DNA of 23,978 bases, taken from positions 1 through 23,978 of the forward strand of contig CAMDDU010000058.1 of the NCBI GenBank assembly GCA_945892985.1, read 5' to 3'. Positions within the stretch are counted from its first letter, which is position 1, and each line of letters starts with the position of its first letter. The notes below the pieces were generated by a model. The model saw nothing but the letters and a program-made list of their open reading frames with translations. It was not told where the DNA came from and made no database searches. Position numbers and translations under genes: made by a program. This document shows, piece after piece, positions 10,181 to 17,367 of the stretch. This stretch comes from CAITSH01 sp945892985. Its GTDB lineage: Bacteria; Pseudomonadota; Gammaproteobacteria; Burkholderiales; SG8-39.

Positions 10181-11215
10181 ATGCTGGTATTGGGCATAGA
10201 AACCTCCTGCGACGAAACCGGTGTCGCCCTTTACGACACCGCGCGCGCCGGCGACACCCCCCTGGCAGGGCTGCTCGGGCACGCCATCCATTCGCAGGTC
10301 GCGATGCACAACGAATACGGCGGCGTCGTGCCCGAACTGGCTTCGCGCGACCACATCCGGCGCGTTCTGCCCCTGGTGCGCAAGATCGCCGCCGACGCCG
10401 GCGTCGGCATACACAATATCGAGGCCGTCGCCTACACCCAGGGTCCGGGCCTCTCGGGCGCCCTGCTGGTCGGCGCTGCGGTGGCGGCGGCGCTCGCCTA
10501 CGGCCTGGGGGTTCGGGCCATACCGGTGCATCACCTCGAGGGTCATCTGCTCTCGCCACTGCTGTCACGCGATCCGCCGGCCTTCCCCTTTGTCGCCCTG
10601 CTCGTCTCGGGCGGACACACGCAATTGATGCGCGTTGCCGCAGTGGGCGACTACACGCTGCTTGGCGAAACGCTCGATGACGCCGCCGGCGAAGCCTTTG
10701 ACAAAAGCGCGAAGCTGCTCGGGCTGCCCTACCCCGGCGGACCGGCACTTTCGCAACTGGCCCAATCGGGCAAATCCGGGCGCTTTCGCCTGCCCCGTCC
10801 GATGCAAAAAAGCCGGAATCTGGATTTCAGCTTCAGCGGACTGAAGACGGCGGTGATGCTGGCCGCAAGGGCACCCGGATTTGGCGAGGCCGACCGCGCG
10901 GACCTCGCGCGCGCGGTCGAGGAGGCCATCGTCGATGTGCTGGTTTCGAAATCGCTCGCCGCGCTGGAACAAGCCGGCATGGACAGTCTTGTGGTGGCCG
11001 GCGGCGTCGGCGCAAACCGTCATCTGCGCGCCACGCTGAACGCCGCTGCGGCCCGGCTCGGCGCCCGGGTCTATTACCCGGAAATGGCGTTATGCACCGA
11101 CAACGGGGCCATGATCGCGCTGGTGGGCGCGCTGCGGCTTCAGGCTGGAACCGGCGCGTTAAATACGTCACGCGGATTTACCGTCAAGCCGCGCTGGGAT
11201 CTCGCCTCGCTATAA
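10181..11215 (+). CDS. tsaD: tRNA N6-adenosine threonylcarbamoyltransferase TsaD
   Basis: TsaD transfers threonylcarbamoyl from TC-AMP to adenosine 37 of ANN-decoding tRNAs, in a complex with TsaB and TsaE. It is 344 residues, the usual size. It opens MLVLGIETSCDETGVALYD, the ASKHA-fold signature. Metal-binding His118 and His122 sit in HHLEGH. VSGGHTQLM, GETLDDAAGEAFDKSAKLL, GLPYPGGP and VAGGVGANRHLR follow. The C-terminal Asp in CTDNGAMIA completes the metal site. It lies directly behind the two-component pair with only 12 bases between, so it may be partly co-transcribed. It converges with plsY, which ends 57 bases away. Confidence 0.97.
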   Translation: MLVLGIETSCDETGVALYDTARAGDTPLAGLLGHAIHSQVAMHNEYGGVVPELASRDHIRRVLPLVRKIAADAGVGIHNIEAVAYTQGPGLSGALLVGAAVAAALAYGLGVRAIPVHHLEGHLLSPLLSRDPPAFPFVALLVSGGHTQLMRVAAVGDYTLLGETLDDAAGEAFDKSAKLLGLPYPGGPALSQLAQSGKSGRFRLPRPMQKSRNLDFSFSGLKTAVMLAARAPGFGEADRADLARAVEEAIVDVLVSKSLAALEQAGMDSLVVAGGVGANRHLRATLNAAAARLGARVYYPEMALCTDNGAMIALVGALRLQAGTGALNTSRGFTVKPRWDLASL

Positions 11216-11272
11216 ATAGTGACTGCCATCGCCCCCCCCATAACACGCGGGCACGGGGGCACGACTATCGGG

Positions 11273-11893
11273 TCAACGCGGATCGCCGGCCTTTTGCTTT
11301 TGGCCGATGCGGCTTTCCTGTCCGGCCAGCAACTTGCGAAGGTTAGCCTCATGCCGCCACACCAGCAGCAAGGAGATGCCCAGCACCGCAGCCGTGTATG
11401 GCGACAAGCCGAACCACCAGAAGGTGCACAGGGGCGCAAACACGGCGGCAATGATGGCGGCCAGAGACGAGATGCGAAAGAACACCGCGATAATGACCCA
11501 GGTCGCAAGCGTGGCCAGACCCAGCCAGGCATTGATCGCCAACAGGATGCCCAGTGCCGTTGCGACCCCCTTGCCGCCCTTGAACATAAAATAAAGTGGG
11601 AAAAGATGGCCGATGAACACGGCCAAGGCAACCGCCGCGACGGTGCCCTCAGCCAGACCGTACCCGGGTGCAAACAACAGTGCCAGCATGACCGCAAGCC
11701 AGCCCTTGCCCGCGTCACCGGCCAGCGTGAGCACTGCGGCGAGTTTGCTGCCGCTGCGCAGCACGTTGGTCGCCCCGGGGTTGCCAGACCCGTAGCTGTG
11801 CGGATCGGGCAGGCCGAAAGCCTTGCAGACAATCACGGCGAATGACAGCGATCCGATCAGGTAGGCGACAAGAACAAATACAGCAGTCAGCAT
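11273..11893 (-). CDS. plsY: Glycerol-3-phosphate acyltransferase PlsY
   Basis: PlsY transfers the acyl group from acyl-phosphate to glycerol-3-phosphate, the first step of phospholipid synthesis, in the inner membrane. It is 206 residues with about five to seven hydrophobic segments. The family motifs are visible in order: GSLSFAVIVCKAFGLPDP, SYGSGNPGATNVLRSGSK, then FKGGKGVATALG, and the C-terminal WWFGLSPYTA with LLVWRHEANLRKLLAG. I chose the ATG at 11893, giving MLTAVFVLVAYLIGS. A GTG 14 codons upstream (11935) is possible, and no clear ribosome site marks either. It converges with tsaD and is divergent from folB, from which it is separated by about 260 bases. Confidence 0.95.
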   Translation of the reverse strand: MLTAVFVLVAYLIGSLSFAVIVCKAFGLPDPHSYGSGNPGATNVLRSGSKLAAVLTLAGDAGKGWLAVMLALLFAPGYGLAEGTVAAVALAVFIGHLFPLYFMFKGGKGVATALGILLAINAWLGLATLATWVIIAVFFRISSLAAIIAAVFAPLCTFWWFGLSPYTAAVLGISLLLVWRHEANLRKLLAGQESRIGQKQKAGDPR

Positions 11894-12099
11894 GTTTCTG
11901 GTACCGTTAAAAATGCCTTGGGGGAATACGGACACACGCGCGACAAGCCTTCAATCCATGCCCGCAGCATCGACACTTGCCACACTTGCCACACTTGTCA
12001 CACACGCCACGCATGCCACGCGCACATTGGCGATTGCCCGGGCGCTTACAGCCCTATCGTCCACACATAAAATCCGGCGTCGGCACTGGCAGTCAAAGC

Positions 12100-12105
12100 T
12101 ACAAT
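12100..12105 (+). promoter_or_regulatory. Possible -10 element for folB
   Basis: TACAAT (5 of 6) lies about 48 bases before the folB ATG. No convincing -35 is seen 16-18 bases upstream. The plsY-folB gap also holds a run of short CACACTTGC-like and CACGC-like repeats at 11978-12025 with no assigned role. Confidence 0.28.
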
Positions 12106-12152
12106 GCAAGCGTCGCATTTTAACTTGTTAGAGCCCCGGGCCGCTTCCCCAT

Positions 12153-12509
12153 ATGGACATCATCTTCATCCGCGAACTCAGGCTCAACGCCTGGGTCGGC
12201 ATTTACAAGCGCGAAAAACTGGCGCCCCAACCGGTGCAACTCGATATCGAAATCGGTGTCCCGACCGCGGTCTTCAAAACCGAACGCGTCGCCGACACCA
12301 TTGACTACGCGGTGGTGGTGGAACGCCTTCGCCAACTTTTCGCCGACACCCGCTTCGGGCTTGTGGAAAACATGGCGGAGCGCATCGCCACTATCATCAT
12401 CGACGACATGAACGCGCCATGGGTCAAGGTCAGCGTCGGAAAAATCGGCATCGTCAAAGAAGCCAAACGGGTCGGTGTCACGATAGAGCGCAGCCGAAAA
12501 ACCGCTTGA
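12153..12509 (+). CDS. folB: Dihydroneopterin aldolase
   Basis: FolB cleaves 7,8-dihydroneopterin to 6-hydroxymethyl-dihydropterin and glycolaldehyde in folate synthesis. It is 118 residues, normal for the family. MDIIFIRELRLNAWVGIYKREK is the classical opening, with Glu21 matching the substrate-anchoring glutamate. DTIDYAVVVERL supplies Tyr52, VENMAERIA supplies Glu72, and VSVGKIGIVKEAKRVGV supplies the catalytic Lys97. The pattern around the lysine is K-I-G instead of the more common K-P-G, a mild variation. It is a single gene, divergent from plsY, with the repeat block beginning just past its stop. Confidence 0.94.
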   Translation: MDIIFIRELRLNAWVGIYKREKLAPQPVQLDIEIGVPTAVFKTERVADTIDYAVVVERLRQLFADTRFGLVENMAERIATIIIDDMNAPWVKVSVGKIGIVKEAKRVGVTIERSRKTA

Positions 12510-12534
12510 GCACTCCGGACGAATTTCAATCATA

Positions 12535-12606
12535 AGCTGGAAACGCCCTACTGGCGCCCATTTCCAGCCATTGCTGGAAAACCGCGCCAGTAAAGGGTTT
12601 CCAGCT
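12535..12606. repeat. Double-stem palindromic element, complete copy
   Basis: Outer arms 12535-12557 and 12584-12606 are inverted repeats of 23 bases with 20 matches. Inside them TTTCCAGC (12561-12568) and GCTGGAAA (12573-12580) form a second perfect 8-bp stem. The element starts 25 bases after folB. A half copy lies at 13120-13160 on the far side of the repeat array. It looks like a dispersed palindromic (REP- or MITE-like) element, not a terminator, because no T-run follows. Confidence 0.72.
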
Positions 12607-12726
12607 ATGGGCCTGTTTGAGACGCGTGCCGAGCCAGCGCTATGGCGTGGCTTTGGGCGACGCTATGCCCTTGGGAAGCAATAGCCACATCTGTCCCCAG
12701 GAGCGCGTTCGCCGCGTAGTATTTTT

Positions 12727-13077
12727 GTCCTTGCGAGCGCAGCAATCCCGTCGACCTTATGACCGCCGTCGCAACACCACAAGATTGCCGCGTCGGCTTC
12801 GCCTCTTCGCAATGACAGGGATTTTTGTCATTGCGAGCATCCCTTTGTCATTGCGAGCGCAGCGAAGCAATCCCGTTGTCCTTGTGAGCGCCGCGAAACA
12901 ATCCCGTCGTCCTTGTGACCGCTGTCGCAATACCACAAGATTGCCGCGTCGGCTTCGCCTCCTCGCAATGACAGGGATTTTTGTCATTGCGAGCGCAGCG
13001 AAGCAATCCCGTCGTCCTTGCGACCGCCGTCGCAATACCACCAGATTGCCGCGTCGGCTTCGCCTCCTCGCAATGAC
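12727..13077. repeat. Array of three dispersed-repeat units with inverted ends
   Basis: Three units lie head to tail: 12727-12816, 12827-12973 and 12983-13077. Each begins with a form of GTCATTGCGAGCGCAGCG and ends with GGCTTCGCCTCCTCGCAATG, so the ends are inverted repeats of each other. Units are separated by an AGGGATTTTT-like linker. The middle unit is longer because it holds extra partial left ends at 12847 and 12878. This left end resembles a palindromic repeat that is widespread in many bacteria and is often mis-annotated as small proteins when translated. Frames through it are therefore not real genes. The remaining bases of the 12510-13214 gene-free region show no other structure apart from the flanking palindromes. 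Confidence 0.85.
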
Positions 13078-13119
13078 AGGGCCTTGTTATAGCCCGGGTA
13101 TTGCATTTGGTTGTTGTAT

Positions 13120-13160
13120 AGCAATGGCTGGAAAGCCATGCCAGTAAAGGGTTTCCAGCT
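13120..13160. repeat. Half copy of the palindromic element
   Basis: This stretch repeats the right half of the 12535-12606 element: GCTGGAAA, then GCCATGCCAGTAAAGG, then GTTTCCAGCT ending at 13160. The loop bases before it read CAATGG, the reverse complement of the CCATTG found in the complete copy. The pair therefore brackets the repeat array. Confidence 0.7.
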
Positions 13161-13214
13161 AGCAATTGCACTCCCGCAGCGCGACCTCCACCGCCACCGT
13201 CTGCAGCACCCGGG

Positions 13215-14144
13215 TCAGCCCCGCGGATGATGTTTCTGGTGCAACAGCTTGAGCCGCTCGCGTGCCACATGCGTGTAGATTTGTGTCGTCGATATGTCCG
13301 AGTGACCCAGCAGCATTTGCACCACGCGCAGGTCGGCACCGTGGTTGATGAGATGCGTGGCAAAGGCATGCCGCAGTGTATGCGGCGACACCAGCTTCCC
13401 GGGGATCGCCGCCGCTGCGTGGCGCTTGAGCAAATACCAGAAAGCCTGGCGCGTCATCGCCTCACCGCGTCCGGTGACAAACACCGCATCCGATTGCCGC
13501 CCCTTGAGCAGATCCGGGCGCGCCCCGACCATGTAGCGCTTGATCCAGTCGAGAGCCTCTTCGCCCAGCGGCACCAAGCGCTCCTTGGCACCTTTGCCAA
13601 ACACACGCACCACCCCCATATCGAGGCTCACCTCGGCTATCTTCAATGCCACCAGCTCGGAGACACGCAAGCCGCTGGCGTAAAGCACTTCGAGCATGGT
13701 GCGGTCGCGCAGGCCCAGCGTGGTCTCCACCTGCGGCGCGCCAAGCAAGGCCTCAACGTCCGCCTCGGTCAGCGTTTTGGGAAAGCGCGGCGGCTTTTTC
13801 GGCGAGTCGAGCCTGGCCGTCGGGTCCGCAACAATACGATTGGCGCGCAAAGCAAAATGATAAAAGCGCTTGAGGCTGGAATGAAGCCGCGCCTGGGTGC
13901 TGGCCTTGACGACGCCACGCGGCCCGGCGCCGACAGCCTTGCTTTTGCGCGCGGCAAGGTAGTTCGCGATATCCGCCTCCCCCGCTTCGAGCAGCGTCCG
14001 CCCGGTGTTGGCCGCGACCCATTGGGCAAACTGGCGCAGGTCACGACGATAAGATTCCAGCGTATTCCTGGACAGCCCGTCCTCTAGCCAGAGCTGGTCG
14101 CTGAATTCATCCAGCAGCGCGCTGTCGCCGTCCTTCCTGTTCAT
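13215..14144 (-). CDS. xerD: Site-specific tyrosine recombinase XerD
   Basis: XerD works with XerC at the dif site to resolve chromosome dimers, under FtsK control at the division septum. It is 309 residues. The N-terminal SAM-like DNA-binding domain (about 8-105) starts LLDEFSDQLWLEDGLSRNTLESY (given in part as a family hallmark). The catalytic domain shows Arg160 in ASGLRVSEL, Lys184 in VFGKGAKER, His255 and Arg258 in HTLRHAFATHL, His281 in LLGHSDISTTQIYTH, and the nucleophile Tyr290. The sequence is closer to XerD than XerC by the GHSDISTTQIYTHV segment. The ATG at 14144 lies 4 bases past the ogt stop, so it is the last gene of a tight minus-strand cluster. It ends next to the repeat block. 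Confidence 0.94.
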   Translation of the reverse strand: MNRKDGDSALLDEFSDQLWLEDGLSRNTLESYRRDLRQFAQWVAANTGRTLLEAGEADIANYLAARKSKAVGAGPRGVVKASTQARLHSSLKRFYHFALRANRIVADPTARLDSPKKPPRFPKTLTEADVEALLGAPQVETTLGLRDRTMLEVLYASGLRVSELVALKIAEVSLDMGVVRVFGKGAKERLVPLGEEALDWIKRYMVGARPDLLKGRQSDAVFVTGRGEAMTRQAFWYLLKRHAAAAIPGKLVSPHTLRHAFATHLINHGADLRVVQMLLGHSDISTTQIYTHVARERLKLLHQKHHPRG

Positions 14145-14148
14145 GGGT

Positions 14149-14763
14149 CTAGAAAAGACGCCTGGTCGCGCCCGGGGTCACGTCCTGGGTGACGCCTTGA
14201 ATGACCCCCTCATGCGCCAGCAGGCGGCGCTTGACCTCGATCAGGTAGCCGCCGCCGCTGTGCGCAAAGCCGCCCAGGCCCGTCGCCGCTACAACGCGGT
14301 GACACGGAATGAGCAGCGGGAAATAATTGTTGCCACAGGCCTGTCCGACGGCGCGTGCCGCCGAACCCAGGCTGCGCGCCATGCGCCCGTAAGTCAGCGT
14401 CTGCCCGCCGGCTACGGCTGAGATGGCGGCCCAGACACGGCGCTGAAAATCGGTGCCGGCGGTTTTCAGCGGCAGGCGAAATCTGAATTCCGGATCGTCG
14501 GCGTATTTTTCGATTTGCGCGCAAGCCCGCTCGGCAAGCCTGTTCAGCGGCGGCAACGCGCCCATGGACACAGGCAGGAACATGATCTCGGCCAGCACAT
14601 CGCCCTCGGTGCGCACACCGACCAGGGCAAACGGCGTGGGCAGCCGCGCCTGAAATGAACCATCGGCACGGGGCTTTATGCGGCGCGGCACGATGATAGG
14701 GCCGCCCTCGGCGGCACTGGCGGGGCCTGGACGCACAGTACGCACGAAAACCCCGTTGCTCAC
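14149..14763 (-). CDS. ogt: Methylated-DNA--[protein]-cysteine S-methyltransferase (Ogt-type)
   Basis: This is a suicide DNA-repair protein that moves the methyl group from O6-methylguanine to its own cysteine. It is 204 residues. The C-terminal domain begins TDFQRRVWAAISAVAGGQTLTYG (in part), carries the Arg137 region in SAARAVGQA and the active Cys154 in IPCHRVV, and ends in GGFAHSGGGYLIEVKRRLL. No Ada-type metal-binding domain is present. It starts with GTG at 14763, which overlaps the stop of the Ldh-family gene by 4 bases (GTGA), so translation is probably coupled. The usual N-P-x-P before the active site reads N-Y-F-P here, a small deviation. The C-terminal 20 residues are extra. xerD follows after 4 bases. 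Confidence 0.9.
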   Translation of the reverse strand: MSNGVFVRTVRPGPASAAEGGPIIVPRRIKPRADGSFQARLPTPFALVGVRTEGDVLAEIMFLPVSMGALPPLNRLAERACAQIEKYADDPEFRFRLPLKTAGTDFQRRVWAAISAVAGGQTLTYGRMARSLGSAARAVGQACGNNYFPLLIPCHRVVAATGLGGFAHSGGGYLIEVKRRLLAHEGVIQGVTQDVTPGATRRLF

Positions 14764-15767
14764 GTGCCGGCGAGTTCGCGCAACTTGTGCAGCAAGGCAT
14801 CGGGCACATCAACCCCCTGCGCTATCGCCAGGCGTTGTGCGTCAAAGCGCCGACCGCCGGGCAGACGCACGCCCTCTTCAGACAACATCATCGCGATCAG
14901 CGTCTCTAGCCTTTGGTCATAGACGGCGCGCCCCGCCGCCGCGCCCGGGTCTATGGCGATAAAACCCTGCCCTAGGCTAGGCCGGTTGCCCTGCTCGACC
15001 CAGAACGAATCGTTGTCGCGGCTGATGGCCGCGCCGGTGAGCGCGGTGCACAGCAGTTCAAACACCAGCGCCAGCATGGCCCCCTTGCTGCCGCCCACCG
15101 GAAAGAGCGTGCCCGCCTCCAGCGCCTCCTGCGGGTCGGTGGTCGGCTTGCCGTGACGGTCAAGCGCCCAGCCCTCCGGAATGCGCTCGCCTTTTTGCGC
15201 CGCCAGCATGATGCGGCCGCGCGTCACCGTGGTCATGGACAAGTCGACCACCACCGGATCGGCGCCGGCGCGCGGAAAAATCGCCGCCACCGGATTGGTT
15301 CCGAGCGCGGCGGCCTGCCCGCCCCACACCGGCATCGCCGCCGGTGAGTTCGACAGCGCAATGCCAATCTGCCCGGCCGCAACCATAGGCTCGAGCGCCA
15401 GCGCCAGCGCGCCGATGTGATGGCCGTTGGTCACGCCGGCGTAGCCTATGCCGAACTCGCGCGCACGCCGCACCGCCTCGCCTGCGGCCATTGCGCAGCC
15501 CTCGTAGCCCAGACCGCCGGCATTATCGATGACGCAGACCGCCTTGTGATCGGACATGACACGCGGGTGGGCGCTGCCGTCTGCGCGGCCGTTTTTGAGC
15601 ATGCCGCAATAAAAGGGCACGCGCGACACGCCGTGCGAGGGCAGTCCCTGCATGTCGGCGGCCACCAGCGCGCGCGCGCTCGCCTGCGCCATTGCCTGGT
15701 GCGCGCCGGCACGGGAGAGGGCTTCGCGGGCGATTTCGGTAAGCGTGTGTTGGTCTATTTTTGCCAT
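14760..15767 (-). CDS. Ldh-family (malate/L-sulfolactate-type) NAD(P)-dependent oxidoreductase
   Basis: This 335-residue enzyme belongs to the Ldh_2/YlbC-like family, whose members oxidise 2-hydroxy acids such as malate, sulfolactate, ureidoglycolate or 2,3-diketogulonate with NAD(P). The fold is unrelated to classical lactate dehydrogenase. Family motifs are GLPSHGVSRVPFY near the N-terminus, GVTNGHHIGALALALEP, IALSNSPAAMPVWGG, LGTNPVAAIFP, and DGKPT-like RHGKPTTDPQEAL. The final HKLRELAGT is typical. I chose the ATG at 15767 (MAKIDQHTLTEI), and the longer frame to 15842 lacks family similarity. The DMT transporter gene ends 10 bases upstream, and ogt overlaps its stop. Substrate cannot be told from sequence. 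Confidence 0.88.
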   Translation of the reverse strand: MAKIDQHTLTEIAREALSRAGAHQAMAQASARALVAADMQGLPSHGVSRVPFYCGMLKNGRADGSAHPRVMSDHKAVCVIDNAGGLGYEGCAMAAGEAVRRAREFGIGYAGVTNGHHIGALALALEPMVAAGQIGIALSNSPAAMPVWGGQAAALGTNPVAAIFPRAGADPVVVDLSMTTVTRGRIMLAAQKGERIPEGWALDRHGKPTTDPQEALEAGTLFPVGGSKGAMLALVFELLCTALTGAAISRDNDSFWVEQGNRPSLGQGFIAIDPGAAAGRAVYDQRLETLIAMMLSEEGVRLPGGRRFDAQRLAIAQGVDVPDALLHKLRELAGT

Positions 15768-15777
15768 GGCATGGATT

Positions 15778-16668
15778 TTATTGCGGCGGCCGGACCGGCA
15801 TCTTGCGCCCGATGGCAACGGTGGCCACCACCGCTGCGGCAAAGATTATCATGCCCATGCTGACCTTCTCGCCGAGCAACAGCGCGGAGGCGATCAGCGT
15901 CAGGAAAGGCTGCGTCAACTGCACCTGTGAAACGCGCGCGACGCCGCCCAGCGCAAGCCCGTGGTACCAGGGGAAAAAACCCAAGTACTGGCTGAACAGG
16001 CTGACGTAGGCAAAACACAGCCAGGCCGTGACCGAGGCGTTGACGCCGTGCTCGGCCGCCGACCAGAGCACCGGGGGCAACAAAAAAGGCACCGACACGA
16101 CCAGCACCCAGCTGATCACCACCCAGCCGGGCATTTCGCGGGTGAGCCGCGCACCCTCGGCGTAACCGAGCGCGCCCACCGCCACCGCCAGCAACAGGGC
16201 AAGGTCGGCCAGATGCAAAGTGCCGCCCCCTTCGATCAGCGCAAACGCCACCACCAGCAGCGCGCCAAAGCCGGCGGCAAACCAGAAGCCCCGCGACGGT
16301 CTCTCCCTTCCGGACAAAGCCACGATCGCCGCCGTCGCCAGCGGCAGCAAGCCAATCACGATTGCGCCGTGCGCCGAGGGCAGATAGCGCATCGCATAAG
16401 CGGTGATCAGCGGAAAGCCCAGCACGACGCCCGAAGCGGTCAGGATCATGCGCAGGATCTGGTCGCGCCGCGGCAAGGGCTGGCGTGTGATCAGCAAGAC
16501 CAGCGCGGCGAGCACGGACGCCGCGAGCGAACGGCCAAGACCGACCAGCACCGGATCGAGTTCGACCACGGCAACGCGCGTCGCCGGCAGGGTCAGGCTG
16601 AATATGGCGACGCCGATAAACCCCCATGCAAGCCCCTGTAATTCGCGCTTGCGGCGCGCCGCCTCCAT
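15778..16668 (-). CDS. EamA-family (DMT) transporter
   Basis: This is a 296-residue inner-membrane protein of the drug/metabolite transporter superfamily. It has about ten hydrophobic helices in two EamA repeats, roughly 10-140 and 150-290. Visible hallmarks are TRVAVVELDPVLVGLGRSLAA in the first repeat (in part), AYAMRYLPSAHGAIVIGLLP, and SQVQLTQPFLTLIASALLLGEKVS with GMIIFAAAVVATV in the second. Such proteins often export amino acids or other metabolites, but the substrate cannot be assigned. The ATG at 16668 abuts the stop of the PaiB-like gene (TGAATG), and the Ldh-family gene follows after 10 bases, so these genes form one operon. Confidence 0.9.
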   Translation of the reverse strand: MEAARRKRELQGLAWGFIGVAIFSLTLPATRVAVVELDPVLVGLGRSLAASVLAALVLLITRQPLPRRDQILRMILTASGVVLGFPLITAYAMRYLPSAHGAIVIGLLPLATAAIVALSGRERPSRGFWFAAGFGALLVVAFALIEGGGTLHLADLALLLAVAVGALGYAEGARLTREMPGWVVISWVLVVSVPFLLPPVLWSAAEHGVNASVTAWLCFAYVSLFSQYLGFFPWYHGLALGGVARVSQVQLTQPFLTLIASALLLGEKVSMGMIIFAAAVVATVAIGRKMPVRPPQ

Positions 16669-17307
16669 TCAGGAGTTCATCGCCTGCCGGACGAGGCCTG
16701 CCATCGCGGCGGCATCCTCGCCGCTGCTTTGCGCTAGGCCTTGCACCACGCCTTGGCGATCGGCGACCGTGCGGTTCTGGCTGACTTTCCACTTGCCGGT
16801 GATGGTGGCGATCGGCATTTCGATACCGACAATCGCAGACAGCATCTGCTCGATGTACTCGGCCGGGGCGTCGTCCACTTTCCATGGCATCTGCCTTGCC
16901 CCTTCGTGCCGGTCGGTCAGTTGCGAGACAAAATTGCGCAGCCAGGCGCGGTCTTCGATAACACGCAGCGGGCCCTGGACATGTACCACGGCGTAATTCC
17001 AGGTCGGCACGACTTTGCCGCTTTCTTTCTTGGTGACGTACCACGAGGGCGTGACATAAATCTGCGGCCCCTGAAACACCGCCAGCGCGCCTTGCGCCGC
17101 CGCGTGGTCGTGCCAGACTGGATTGGCGCGTGCGACATGCCCGCGCAGCGTCCCGAACGGGGCGGGATGGGGATCAAATTCGAGCGGGATATGGTTGGCC
17201 TCCAGACCCGACGAGCCCAGCGTAACCAGCGTCGCCAGTGGGTGCATGCGAATCAGCTCATGCATCACTGCGGCACGCATTTCCTCAAATTGCGGCGTTT
17301 GATACAT
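16669..17307 (-). CDS. FMN-binding negative transcriptional regulator, PaiB family
   Basis: This is a 212-residue split-barrel flavin protein. In Bacillus subtilis PaiB lowers expression of degradative enzyme and sporulation genes, but most relatives have no tested role. Family features are MYQTPQFEE at the start, LGSSGLEANHIPLEFDP, the segment VARANPVWHDH, the strong motif YVTPSWYVTKKESGKVVPTWNY, and RQMPWKVDDAPAEYIEQML. The ATG at 17307 has a clear GGGAGG ribosome site. It is the first gene of the tight PaiB-DMT-Ldh-ogt-xerD run. It starts 60 bases past the TRAP permease stop on the same strand, so it may be read through from there. Confidence 0.92.
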   Translation of the reverse strand: MYQTPQFEEMRAAVMHELIRMHPLATLVTLGSSGLEANHIPLEFDPHPAPFGTLRGHVARANPVWHDHAAAQGALAVFQGPQIYVTPSWYVTKKESGKVVPTWNYAVVHVQGPLRVIEDRAWLRNFVSQLTDRHEGARQMPWKVDDAPAEYIEQMLSAIVGIEMPIATITGKWKVSQNRTVADRQGVVQGLAQSSGEDAAAMAGLVRQAMNS

Positions 17308-17367
17308 GGCTAGCCTCCCATCCGGAATCCTGAATTGCGTGACGCGATAAAAAACCGCAGGAATCGA

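Noticed and set aside
11231..11260. GCCCCC/GGGGGC hairpin between tsaD and plsY as a terminator
   Set aside because: The loop is 18 bases and no T-run follows on either strand.
11892..12131. 79-residue frame in the plsY-folB gap
   Set aside because: The Thr/Ala-rich product comes from short CAC-type DNA repeats, there is no ribosome site, and it overlaps the folB leader.
12727..13077. Possible CRISPR array
   Set aside because: Units have unequal length (90, 147 and 95 bases), inverted ends, nested partial copies, no uniform short repeats with unique spacers and no cas genes nearby.
12617..13147. Plus-strand 176-residue frame and minus-strand frames (12757-13041, 12848-13369) with repeated LRAQRSNP/CHCEEAKPTRQS-like peptides
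   Set aside because: These are translations of the dispersed palindromic repeat array. The peptides repeat with the DNA units and have no independent protein features; similar peptides are well-known spurious annotations.
15755..17044. 429-residue Arg-rich minus-strand frame across the DMT and PaiB-like genes
   Set aside because: It overlaps two well-supported genes in another frame and has an implausible Arg/Gly/Ala composition.
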